Positions 1-10,630 of a stretch of 64,000 nucleotides of DNA are shown here, piece by piece. The stretch lies in contig ML769654.1 of the NCBI GenBank assembly GCA_009733575.1, positions 1 through 64,000 on the forward strand, read 5' to 3'. The position numbers and the translations under genes were made by a program. Source of the stretch: Gymnopus androsaceus JB14. Its lineage: Eukaryota; Basidiomycota; Agaricomycetes; Agaricales; Omphalotaceae. The notes under the pieces were generated by a model that was given only the letters and a program-made list of their open reading frames with translations, was not told the DNA's origin and ran no database searches. Each line of letters starts with the position of its first letter. The stretch's first letter is position 1.

Positions 1-275
1 ATATACTGATACTAAATATCTCACCTTAACCGATTCAACTTGCGATATTTGGTAAATCATTTACCGTTTCAGTAGCTATGATACGTCATAATTCATCCAT
101 TTTTTTATTCCATCTGAATACTGCACCGATATGTACATTTTCACTAAACTAAGTAGCCCGACTGAATGATAATTTTTCACTCAAAATTTCACTCATGAGC
201 GATTTATTGTGTGAAAAGTTATATATTAGTCTATTTTTCATTCGAGCTGATTTTTTTGTACTTTTGGCGTGATTG
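1..275. repeat. Diverged end of a long-TIR MITE
   Basis: From about 140 to 275 the sequence is a diverged copy of the right terminal inverted repeat of the element at 12827-13320. Both share the Cys-poor, AT-rich order ACTCAAAATTTCACTCAT, then an AT stretch, then TTCATTCGAGC, a run of T, and an end close to GTGATTG. Bases 1-140 show no gene and may be the interior of the same element. The left boundary lies outside the window. Confidence 0.5.
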
Positions 276-432
276 AGACTATGGACAAATGGGCGTCGGG
301 GTCAAGTCGTGGTTAAGCCGGCTTTCCGCTTTCCAGCACGAGAAGTCACGTCCTGTGACACACTACGACGGTAAGCAGAACCGAAATCGATTGCACTTTA
401 TACACTACTCAAAAAATCTACCCATCACTCAC

Positions 433-3400
433 TCACTCATCATTATCATCCTCGCCCTCTCCATTAACATTCATATCCAACTTCCTCTTCCTCCCAGGCA
501 TTTCCCTCCCAGCACCAAACCCAACCCCCGCCTTTTTCCTCAACGCATCCAAATCCTGCTCCGCTTCCTCCGCCCACTCCAACACCAAATGCCTCCCAAG
601 CAAATGTGTATGCCTGAGAGCAGCATAAGCATTCTCTGCTTCATGCCGCGAAACAAAATCAAGGAAAGCAAATCCACGAGTACGAGAATCGAATTTCTTT
701 GGGAGACGGACGGATTTGAGTTGGCCATGAGATCTAGGGAAAAGGGTATTATAAACCCCAAGCAACAACACAAAAAAAAACATTGCTACAACATACCCGA
801 ACAAATCTCGTATATCCTTCTTCGTAGCCTCGAAAGGCACATTCTTCACCAACATCTTGGTAGTCCGACTCTTCGACCCCACCCCATCCGTACCTTTACC
901 CTTATCCGCACTCTCCTCTGCTCCACGTCCAGCAAACTTGATATGCAAAGCATGTCCATCGAGTACGAACCCCTGCATGCTTTTCAACGCCTTGCGCGCA
1001 CCCTCGACATCCTTGAACCCAATGAACCCGTACCCCATACTCAATTTTCCATCTGGTTTCTTGGGATCGGGCTTCATCTGCACCCGTGCAAAAGCGAACG
1101 AAGGAAGGTTTTTGAACATCTGGTTTAACCTCTCCGTTGTAGTGGAGAAGGCCAGATTTTTCACGAAAAGGGTGGTGCCCGCAGATAACGCAGGGGCCGA
1201 ATCTTCTTCCTCCGCCTCCTCGGTCGCTTCCTGCTCGGGGATTTTGATGGCATGAGCGGGAATGCCACCAGGGGTTGCTGAGTAGGTGGAAGAGGAAGGC
1301 GGCGGTGCATCCGAAAAGATACCAATAGGTGCCTTTTCGAGGTATATAACCGAGTTGCCCAATCGTCGGTACGCCACAGCTCTAAAGCCTCGACTAGCTT
1401 CATCAGGTTTATCAAAGTCCACCACGGCAATAGTACCTGCAGGAGGTACCAAGACCCGGGATACGGCTCCATGAGGTTCGAAAAGTTCCCGAATCTGCGT
1501 CTCCGACGTTCCGTAGGGTATGTTTTTGACTAGAATAGTAGTATCCGAACGTGTAGTGCGAGATGAGGAGAAGGATGAGAGGACAACACCGTTGGATTCG
1601 AGGTAAGCTTTTGTTTCGTTGATTATGTGGGTCTCTGCGAGAGCGAGCTTGACAGCGGGATTCGTAGATGAAGTTGGGTCCTCGGAGTCGGGGTTGAGGA
1701 TATCGGCTTTGGAGATATTCATCCTGTCAGCGATGGACGAAGCAACAGCGTCGCTCTAGAGAAGGACATGCTGAGTGAAGATCACTACCGAATGCGCAAA
1801 GACACGTACATTCATGTATAGCATACTCCAATTGAACTCTTTTCCAGCCATCGATTTACGCTTAGCATTCTTTTCGTCCTTGACGCTTCGTTTGGCGCCT
1901 TCACCTTCCTCGACTTGGAACTTGCCCTTGCGGTCAACTGCTGGAAGGATGTGAACCAGTCGACCTTGGAAGGACGTCTTGTCGAGAGTTTCATATGCGG
2001 TTACAGCGTCGGCTGCTTTCGCAAAAGTCACATAAGCAAGACCTTTGGGCTGTCGGGTTGATGGGTCAACAGGTATGTGCACCTAGTGGAAAGTGAGGAT
2101 GTAAGAAATAGCGTTCGGGAAGTAGAGGAGAAAAGAGAGTTCAGAAAATATTTCTACTATCGGATTTCCACAAGAGGATCAACATTCCCGAAGGTCTGAT
2201 GTCCCTATACAAGTTTTCATCCTCAAAAACATTAAGAACTTGATAATCACCTGTAGGAGAGCGATGGTCAGTATTGTGTTGATCGAAGGACGAGGAGAAT
2301 AAAATATCAGAAATTATTTCTACTATCGGATTTCCACAAGAGGATCAACATGCCCAAAGGTCTGATGTCCCTATACAAGATTTCATCTTGGAAGAAATCG
2401 GAAAATAATAATCACCTGTACGCAGAAAAACAAGTCAGCATTCATATCGGACATACAACAAGGACATAGGAAGAATCAGGTAAATCCCTAATCCCGAAGG
2501 ATCACCATCCTCCATAACAGGAGGTCTGATAATCGAACACATTTGAATCATCTTGTGCCTCCGTAAATGGAGGTGGCGGCGAAGAAGAAGAAAATAGTCG
2601 ACAAGAATCTCACCTGAGTTAATTCACCAAACCGACCAAACAGCGTTGAAAGCTCAGACTCGGTACATGAAAACGCGAGATTGCGGACAAACAACCGCGA
2701 GGTTTGAAGGATGGTTTGTATTGTTGGGTCCATTGGCTCTTCAGCCTGGTTTATCGAGGGCTTGGGCTAATTCTAAATAAGCAAACGAGCGACGAAGAAA
2801 AAGAAGGTAAGTACCTCGAGATCAACTTGTTCAGCGTCACCCTCATCGTCCGACTGCTGGTAAGCCTTTTCAACGAGGTCGGCTTTTTCCGTCATCCTCC
2901 GTCGCATCCACTCCAAGTCGGATAGACCTTCTTCCCGCGCTGGCTCGTCGACGACCATGGGTTCTGGATCATCGAGCTTTGTAGCGCTAGTAGATGCTTT
3001 AGGCTGAGCTTCGTTCGCCCATGAAGGACCCTTCTTCGTATGCATAACCTCCAAGAATTCGTCCATCTGAGTGTCCTTTTTCGACTTTATTGTCGAGTCA
3101 GGTTCACCCTTGGTCTTCTTGTGAGGTTCCTCGACAGCAGTAGCGTCAAGACGCGGTCGTTTATTCGGTCTAGGCTTGGGGGCATCTTTAGCACCCTAAA
3201 AACTCCAGAGTTCAGTCAATAACCCTATAACAGAAGGAGAAAAAAACACTAGACTCACATCGACAACATTTACGCTAATTCGCGTAGAATCTACAAAGGT
3301 TTTGTCGAACCATTGCTTTGCAGCAAGAGCTTCCTCGTCTGTTTTAAAACCGACAAAGCCAAACCGGCGAGAAGTGCCGTCATTTTTGTGAGCAACTTTA

Positions 3401-3504
3401 ACGTCTGTGAGGGTGCCAGGAGGAGCGCCTTCTTGTTCGAAATGTTGTTGAAGGCGAGCTGGGGTCACATAGGAAGGCAAATTTTTGACGATGAGGCGAG
3501 ACAT
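433..3504 (-). CDS. MRD1: Multiple RNA-binding domain protein MRD1 (RBM19 family)
   Basis: Nucleolar RNA-binding protein required for U3-dependent processing of pre-rRNA to 18S rRNA. Six exons: 3259-3504, 2815-3195, 2614-2766, 1810-2082, 797-1755 and 433-733. They sum to 2313 nt, giving 770 aa. All introns are GT-AG. Five RRMs are readable: RRM1 about residues 3-85 (starting MSRLIVKNLP, the usual MRD1 N-terminus), RRM2 about 235-310, RRM3 about 422-500, RRM4 about 545-630 and RRM5 about 650-740. RNP1/RNP2-like motifs include RLFVRNLAF, GLAYVTF, TTLFVKNLAF, GYGFIGF, MLVKNVPF and RGFAFLDF. An acidic, Lys-rich linker separates RRM1 and RRM2, and the conserved WSMLYMNSDAVASSIADR segment follows RRM2. 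The C-terminus is acidic. The start is the first ATG before RRM1. Five-RRM architecture and length match the fungal family. Confidence 0.96.
2141..2420 (-). repeat. Duplicated segment inside the 531 bp MRD1 intron
   Basis: The third MRD1 intron (2083-2613) is about ten times longer than its neighbours. It holds two direct copies of an approximately 110 bp block, about 2141-2255 and 2307-2420. On the gene strand each copy begins with a pyrimidine-AG signal (CTACAG or GTACAG followed by GTGATTAT), which looks like a 3' splice site, and then runs through a near-identical stretch. Neither copy codes for a recognisable RRM segment. Confidence 0.7.
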
Positions 3505-3598
3505 CAAAAAGTAGAAAAATTGCAGTCGATATTTAAGCGCTTTAGTTTCAAAGTCCGTTCTTCGGCAGGCATAATTCGCTGCTTCTTGCTTCTCCAAA
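3505..3598. promoter_or_regulatory. Bidirectional intergenic region MRD1 / prefoldin 3
   Basis: Only 94 bp separate the start codons of MRD1 (minus) and the prefoldin subunit 3 gene (plus). Promoters and 5' UTRs of both must lie here or overlap the opposite gene. No clear TATA box is visible. Both genes are housekeeping genes, so co-expression is a reasonable inference. Confidence 0.6.
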
Positions 3599-4455
3599 AT
3601 GGCCTCTGATTCTGTTCTGAGTGAAGAACGAGGTGCAAGAGGAATACCAAAAGCTCCGTTTATTGTGTGTTTCTACTCTACGAGCCTGGATATCTGCTTA
3701 CTTATTTCTACCTAGGAAGATGTCGAGAAATTTCTGGGGAGCGCAGATGCAGAAGTTGAGGGACCACTCAAAAAGATTCAGGATGCCATAGCGTACGCGT
3801 TTCGTTGCCATATTCCAAGATCCCAGCGCGATCGACTCGCGGGCTCACCAGTTTTGCACAGCAAGTATCGCTATATGGACGCAAATCTAAATCAAAGACG
3901 GCTGGGCTTGGAAGAAAAGATCCCTGATATCAAAAAGACGTTGAGCATGGTTGAGTATTTGCAGCAAAGACGAGTACGCTAGGATTCATGTTCGCGAATA
4001 CACTCTCATCGTCTGCTTAGGAAGGCAAGAGCTCGCAATCCGAGGACGATCTAGAGGACGATCTAGAAGAATCCCCAAAACCTTTAAAAACGACATTCGA
4101 GCTCAACGAAACACTATTTGCAGAGGCCGAACTTGAAGATACAGATACTGTTTTTCTGTGGCTAGGAGTACGTGTCTTCTATCGGATCCCATCTTGAACT
4201 TATTCTCTCATCCAGGCCAACGTCATGTTATCGTACAAGATACCCGCTGCCATCGAACTTTTGCGCGCAAAGCTTCAAGCCGCCGAGGCTAACGTAGCAA
4301 GTTTAACAGAAGATCTCGAGTTTCTACGTGAACAGCTGACCATGATGGAGGTTAATATGGCTCGAGTGTATAATTGGGACGTTAAGAGGAGACGAGATCG
4401 GAGATTAGAAGATGAAAAGACTGGCAAGGGTGCATCGGAGAGAGAGGGTGGTTAG
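3599..4455 (+). CDS. PAC10: Prefoldin subunit 3
   Basis: Alpha-type subunit of the hexameric cytosolic prefoldin chaperone that delivers nascent actin and tubulin to the TRiC/CCT chaperonin. Five exons: 3599-3664, 3716-3792, 3862-3973, 4021-4167 and 4216-4455. They sum to 642 nt, giving 213 aa, close to the usual length of Pac10/VBP1. Diagnostic segments are RGIPKAPFI followed by EDVEKFL in the N-terminus, YMDANLNQRR and LEEKIPDIKKTL in the first coiled-coil helix, TVFLWLGANVMLSY in the central beta-hairpin region, and a C-terminal coiled coil of heptads ending in a basic/acidic tail. An internal direct repeat encodes EDDLEDDLEE in exon 4. The ATG is the first in the transcript and sits 94 bp from MRD1. 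Confidence 0.95.
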
Positions 4456-4831
4456 ATTCTAGTATGTTCATTAATAAGATTCTTTTCTTGCCATTAATCC
4501 TTGGAACGCCGTACCTGTCTTGCTCGAGAGGTATAGACGCAAGACTGTGGCGGCGGCACCTGGAGCAGATTCCTCGGAAAGCTATCTCCTCTTATCTATT
4601 GCCTTCGGGGCTCCGCTGTATTACACACATCCAGTCTGACTGTCATCCTGCAATCTTACTGTCGTCCTCAGTCATCACGTCGGAGACTGGAGCGTGTCCT
4701 TCTCTTGCCCTTTTTGGCCTTCTTACTGATCGTCTGATTCCGATCACCTATCCCCGAACCGGGTATAAATAACGGATAGATTTTTTCGACGTGATTCCGT
4801 GACTTTCCATCCCCCTCGTGTCCTCTCTTCC

Positions 4832-6951
4832 ATGGCCAGCTATCAAGTAGAACTCCCCTCGCAAGATTCAAAGGAAGCGTCGCGAGAGCCTAGCATCGCT
4901 GATCTTCCTGCTGCTCCCGACCAAAAAGTCGCTTTGGATGACCTCTACGCTGGTGACGACGATGGGACCATAGATCAAGTGTATCAGGCAAAGGCACGAA
5001 TCCTCAACAACGCCATCCAGGAAATTGGGATGGGCAAGTACCAAGTGTACTTGTTTTGTTGCGCTGGATTCGGATGGTTCGCGTGAGTCAGCTTGCTCCT
5101 CATCTTACAATCTAAACTAAATGTTGGCTTGCAATTCTCAGTGACAGTGTCTGGCCGGTAAGCTTTAACCTGAGCCCCGTAGATGGCTGATATCGATGTC
5201 CTCCAACAGATGATTACTAGTCTCATTCTAACCCCGGTGATCAACGAATTCCACTTTAACGCACCCTTCCTCAGTCTTGCGGCCAATATCGGACTGTTTG
5301 TTGGTGCTGTCGTCTGGTCTTTTGGTTGCGATATTTGGGGTCGACGGTACGTTGTAACTGATACTCGCTAGTTTCTCACTAAACTGGCTACATAGATGGT
5401 CTTTCAACTTGACACTCCTCATAGCTGGAATCTTTGGTCTTGCAGCGGGTGGTTCGCAAAACATGGTCACCCTTGCTTCCTTGATCGCTACATTGGGAGT
5501 AGGAGTCGGCGGAAATATGCCTGTAGATTCCGCTGTATTCCTTGGTATGTGTCGTACTACCACTAGTCCTCCATTCTGATTCTGATTAAATTGGGTAGAC
5601 TTCATACCCGGAACTCATCAGTACCTTCTTACTGTATTGTCAATCTGGTGGTGCTTGGGCCAACTTTTCGTAAGCTTGGTGCGTATTCGGTATCCCTCTC
5701 CATATCCATCGTTCAAGCTAACCTTCTTTTTGCTTAGCTCGCATGGCCACTTATAGCCAACTTTTCTTGCGCCTCTGCGGAAAACTGCACTCGTGCCGAG
5801 AACATGGGCTGGCGTTACCTCATCTTCACCCTCGGTGCTATAACGCTCCTCTTATGGGGTATCCGCTTCTTTGTCTTTAAATTGTTCGAAAGCCCGCGTT
5901 TCCTCGTTGGGATAGGCAAGGACGCTGAAGCAGTAGAAGTCATCCGAAAGATTGCAGAATTCAATGGAAAGACCACGAATCTGACTGTGGAGCAATTGGT
6001 TAATGCTAGTGGGATGGATCCCGAGAAGGAGCGTCAAGAGAATACTGTAACGAACGAACGTACGAGGGTGTTGAGCAAAAGCTCGTACCTTGGATGGAAA
6101 CATGTCAAGGCCCTGTTTCGAACCAGGAAGATGGCATTTTCAACGTCGTTGTTGATCTTTTTGTGGGGTAGGAATACTTTATCGAACTGCGTTAAGCTTT
6201 CGGCTCATTACTTTTTGTACAGGGATAATTGGATTGGCCTCGACATTGTACAACAGCTTTTTGCCATTCCTACTCGAAAGCCGTGGTAATGCTTTTGGAG
6301 ATGGCTCTCTGTTCATCACCTACCGAAACGTAAGTAACAAACAATATTTTCCATCCATAGACTCATCATTTCCTGTTGCACAGACCTTCATCCTCAGTGT
6401 CATCGGTGTACCCGGAGCCTTCCTCGCAGGATGGGCAGTCGAACTACCCTACATCGGGCGCAAAGGCACACTAGCCATTTCATCGGGCAAGTATTCGATT
6501 CTCTCTCAATGGTCTTTCCTTATTCAACGACCCCTCGCGAAAGACAGGGCTCACTGGTGCCTTTCTTTTCGCGACTACCACCGCGCGGAGCTCTAACGCC
6601 CTGCTCGGCTGGAACTGTGGATACACGTTCTTCTCCAACATCATGTATGGGGTTTTATACGCTATTTCGCCAGAGATTTTCCCTGCGAAGGATCGTGGGA
6701 CGGGGAATGGATTGGTGTCGAGTGCTACGCGCATATTCAGTGTTATTGTATGTGGTGAACTTCACTTTTGGTTCTTTTGGTTTTACGACTGATATGGATA
6801 TGATCTCTCTCTTTCTTAGGCACCTATTATTGCGCTCTACGCTAACCTTGAGACAGCAACGCCCGTGTATATCTCTGGTGCGCTTATCATTCTTGCTGGG
6901 CTCGTGGCACTTTTGTTGCCCTATGAACCCAGGGGAAAGGCATCGATTTGA
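4832..6951 (+). CDS. MFS transporter (SV2/SVOP-like, sugar-transporter superfamily)
   Basis: Plasma-membrane major facilitator; the substrate cannot be told from sequence. Ten exons: 4832-5082, 5142-5157 (a 16 nt micro-exon), 5210-5346, 5396-5544, 5599-5678, 5738-6167, 6223-6329, 6384-6486, 6548-6747 and 6820-6951. They sum to 1605 nt, giving 534 aa with all phases consistent. Family marks include GCDIWGRRWSFN after the early membrane helices (MFS loop 2-3 signature), GVGVGGNMPVDSAVFLDFIP in helix 4, a Cys-bearing extracellular loop (SCASAENC), FESPRFL after helix 6, and ELPYIGRKGT in the C-terminal half. Intron 8 starts with GC (CGG|GCAAGT) and ends in ACAG, so it is a GC-AG intron. The same feature is present in the pseudogene copy at 22.3-23.8 kb. 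A cytosolic acidic N-terminus of about 65 residues precedes helix 1. Confidence 0.9.
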
Positions 6952-7424
6952 GTGTTAGCTTCTTCGGAAAGGAAGGTATAGTAAATTTCTTCTTTGATTT
7001 GGGTGATGGTGTAGATAGAAAATCATGTACCGTACTGCTCTGTATGCGTACATGTATGAATGATGAAGACCCTTCTTTCTTGACTATGGATAATCCTGAG
7101 AAAGATTCTCGATTAGCTGTAGTGAAGCACAGTTCCTCCGGAACCTGCTCCAACCCGTCTTATCCCTTAACGTCTGCGGTCTTTCATTCGATGATAATAT
7201 GTATCTTACAATAGCTTGAATAAGTAGTCGGGACTTGCGTCAGTGCATAGTATTAGCCTTTCCAAATAAGGCATCTGACCACTTAAGCCTCCACGGAGAT
7301 ATGAACCGGGATCCCGGACCTTGACACCCGAATGAGACAGCATCGGTGTCAATCTGTCAACAACGCTCTGTTCACGACTCCCATCATCAGTATCTACGTG
7401 TCAACGAGCAGCTAATTTTCAAGA
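6952..7424. other. Intergenic region between MFS gene and NLR
   Basis: No coding sequence was found. Bases 6958-7160 are the MFS 3' flank and are repeated, with small indels, after the pseudogene copy at about 23820-24040. Bases 7260-7370 contain a strongly self-complementary stretch (CCGGGATCCCGG; GACACC pairing with GGTGTC) of unknown origin. Confidence 0.6.
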
Positions 7425-10400
7425 ATGTCGAAGCTTGTAGCCAAATCAAGAACACTCTGCCAGTGGGTAAAGATCACTCACAAGGACAAGAAGGAGACCG
7501 GCGAAATCCCATCAGGTGTTGACTTGAGTCACCTCAAGATGGGACTCAGTGCACTTTCCAGTGGTGCAGAGATAGCAGGATTTACTCCGCTTGCAAAGAG
7601 TGCTGAGATAGTCAAGGTGATAGTGGAGATAATAGAGGTGTGTTCCATGGTTTGACAATGATTGAGAATCTTCACTGAAGGCTGTCCAGAAAAAGGCGGA
7701 AAATACAGAGGACATCAAGGAATTTGCTCAATCTACATCCCATCTCTTGCAAGTTCTGAACGGAATTATATCTAAAACTGGCAGTCAACAAATGAATGAT
7801 GATTTGTATCAAAATGTTGAGGATTTCCGGCAGTAAATATTTCCATTTCACATTTAAATTTTGGTGATACTGAATTGGAGAAATTAGAGGTCTTGAAGAT
7901 ACTCTGAAAACTCTGGAGAAGCTTGCCGAATGTACGACATTCAAGGCATTCTGGCATGCTGAACAGGATGAAAAGGTTATTGTTGGATTTAAAGAAAAAA
8001 GTGACAGGTTTATTGCATCACTGAATGTAAGCATTGCTACATTTGCAATATTTTTATTCAAACTCAAGATCCTACAGCTCCAAGTGGGGCTTGAAATCCA
8101 CCATCTAGTATCAGCTGGGGGCAAGGGCAGACAGGTAAATTTTATGTTCAAATTCTGAAAATCCATAAAGGCTGACTAAAACTTACTGTATAGAATGTAA
8201 CAATCACTTATGAGTATGTAAAAGTCCCAAATCTCTGTGATTGAAATGATTACCTTTCCATACAGAAACATCAAGCTGGCTACACCCTTGAAACCTGGAG
8301 TCTTTACTGGCAGAGATGAGCTAGTAACTGAAGGTGTTGAGAAGTTTTGCAGCAGAGATCAGGCATATTTGGCCATCTTGGGTGCAGGAGGAATGGGAAA
8401 AACCTCATTGGCACTGCATATTATGGAACATGCAGATGTGAGGGAAAAGTTCCAAGAGCAAAGATACTTTGTTCCTTGTGAGGTGCTGCCAGATGCTCCT
8501 TCTCTCATCCAAGGACTGCTTCAGATCTTGAAATTACCTATCTCTGAGGGAAAAGATGGATATGAAATCTTGGAAGCATATCTGCAGTCATCTCAGAAGC
8601 CAATACTTCTTGTGTTGGACAACTTTGAAACACCATGGTATTCCTCCAAAAACCAAAAAGCTGTTCAGAATCTTATTGAAAAGGTGCATGATCAGAGAAA
8701 GGTCTCACTCATCATAACAATGAGAGGAGCAGAGGGACCAGGGGATATTAAGTGGGACAAGTTAGGTGGAAAGTCTGGATTGCCACCTCTTATATTGGGA
8801 GCAGCCAGGAAGGCTTTTCTATCAATTTCTCCAGATGCAAAGGAGTGTGAAGAGCTAAATGACCTTTTGAAGAAATTGGATTGCATGCCCCTGGCTATAT
8901 GCCTGATGGCTCAGCTCTCAAAAAGGATAGCATTGAATATTCTGATTAAGAACTGGACCAACAGCAAGACAAATATGCTAAAAAATGGAAATCAAGCCAG
9001 TCAACTCACAAGTATGAATACTTCAATTGATTTGTCCTTGAAAATGGTAGCATCTCGAGATTACGGATCTGTAAAGATTCTTCCATTGCTAGCATATTTA
9101 CCGAATGGTGTGCCATTCTGGTCTTTGAATTTGCCTCAATTGTCTCCAGATTTTGGAAATGATCTTGAAATGAGTGTAATAAATATGATTGATTCAGGAT
9201 TGATATATGAAGAAGGAAAATCACTGCAAATGTTATCACCTATTCGGGAATATATTCAAACAAAACACCCAGTTACCAAGCATCACTTAGATCAGATCAG
9301 CAATTTCTATGTCCATCTCCTGCAGAATCTTCCTCACAACCAAATAGAAGCTCAGGACCTACTTGAAGTACATACCACCAATATTTCAACAGTTTTTACT
9401 AGATAGTTTGACATAGCTTCTCAGCAAGCACATTTACAAGCTGTATATCATTTTGCTGACTTTCCCAAAATTTATCCCCAGATTGTGCCAATGCTTGACC
9501 AAGCATTAACTCAGGAGTGGAATAGTAGACAGCAAGAGCATATTAAGATAAGATTCCTGAAGGCACAAATTCTCCAATGGATGGGATACCATCAGAAGGC
9601 AATATTGGAAATTCAGAAAATACAAGCTACAATTGGCCAGGTCAAACTTGAAAGCTGGAAAAAATATCTTCCACAGAATCTTGAAAATGTCTGGAAAACT
9701 GAAGCAAGGACACTAACAAAATGTGATCAGGAAATGGGAAATATTTACTACAGGCAAGGTGAATACCCTAAGGCTATAAAAAAGTTCAGAGATGCTAAAG
9801 TCCAGTTCAATAAAATTGGGAAATTTTGGGAGGCAGCAAACTGCTTGAGAAGTTTGGGAGATATTCACTACATTCGAGGTGAATATATCCAGGGCATGCA
9901 AATATTCACATCTGCAAAATCCCAATTTGAGAAGATTGGGAGTCAACTAGGGGCCACACAGTGCCTGCAAGGTTTGGGAAATATTCACCGCATGGAACAT
10001 GAATACCCTGAGGCCATACAGAAGCTCACAGATGCAAAATCCCAGTTTGAGCAGATTAGCAATCGACTGGGGGCTGCACAGTGCCTGAGAAGTTTGGGAG
10101 ATGTTCACTACATGCAACAAGAATATTGTCAGGCCACAGAAAAGCTTACAGATGCAAGATCACAGTTTGAGAAGATTGGGAGTCAGCTAGGTGTTGCACA
10201 GTGCTTGCAAGGTTTGGGAAATATTCACCTCATGCAAAATGAATATCCCCAGGCCAGGGAAAATCTCACGGATGCAAGGACCCTGTTTGAGGAGATTGGT
10301 GATCAACCAGGAGCTGCACACTGTCTGCAAAGTTTGGGAAAGATTCACTACATCCAAGATGAATACCATCAGGCCATGGAAAATCTCACAAATGCAAAGA

Positions 10401-10630
10401 ACCTATTTGCAAAAACTGGGCTTCAAGATGAGACTGCACATTGTTCAAAGATTTTGGACCATATTCATCTAAAGCTGTCAATGAATTCAGCCTCCTTCCC
10501 AGGCATTGGGACTCAAGAAAGCTTATTAGAATTGGAGCGAATTTACTCAATTTACTCATTGCCACGCATGGTACATCTCGCATCATGTTACCAACCACGA
10601 AATGGAGATTTGGAGTGGGATTGGGAGTAA
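7425..10630 (+). CDS. NLR: helical N-domain, NB-ARC, TPR; interrupted by in-frame TAG
   Basis: Signal-transducing STAND ATPase of the fungal NLR type, thought to act in non-self recognition and regulated cell death. Exons: 7425-7637, 7690-7832, 7888-8026, 8078-8134, 8194-8213 (20 nt) and 8266 onward. Residues 1-165 are helical with a short hydrophobic, Gly/Ala-rich helix (GAEIAGFTPLAKSAEIVKVI), resembling HeLo/MLKL-NTD-type domains; this is inference. NB-ARC runs from about residue 190: P-loop GAGGMGKTSLA at about 228-238, Walker B-like ILLVLDNFE, RNBS-like SLIITMRG, GLPL-like CMPLAICLM and a late SPIREYI motif. A TAG at 9404-9406 ends the open frame at 570 aa. The same frame continues at once with FDIASQQAHLQAVYHFAD and six 40-residue TPRs to a stop at 10628-10630. 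Either the TPR half is lost, the stop is read through, or it is a recent nonsense mutation (978 codons if open). Confidence 0.85.
9722..10480 (+). repeat. Tandem 120 bp TPR-coding repeats of the NLR
   Basis: Five units begin with a Cys-Leu codon pair at exactly 120 bp spacing (9842, 9962, 10082, 10202, 10322). They follow a more diverged unit at 9722 and precede a partial one at 10442. Each encodes a 40-residue TPR of the kinesin-light-chain/NPHP3 type with the pattern CL-x-x-LG-x-IH, EYPxA and SQFEKIG. Units remain highly similar at the DNA level, as seen in repeat-swapping NLR sensor domains. Confidence 0.9.

Noticed and set aside
857..1474. Plus-strand open frames across MRD1
   Set aside because: Antisense shadows of the five-RRM coding sequence.
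7270..7370. tRNA-like sequence with CCGGGATCCCGG and GGTTCATATCTCC (minus)
   Set aside because: B-box resemblance is partial and no 5' acceptor or A box pairs with it; it could be an eroded tRNA or a short palindromic repeat.
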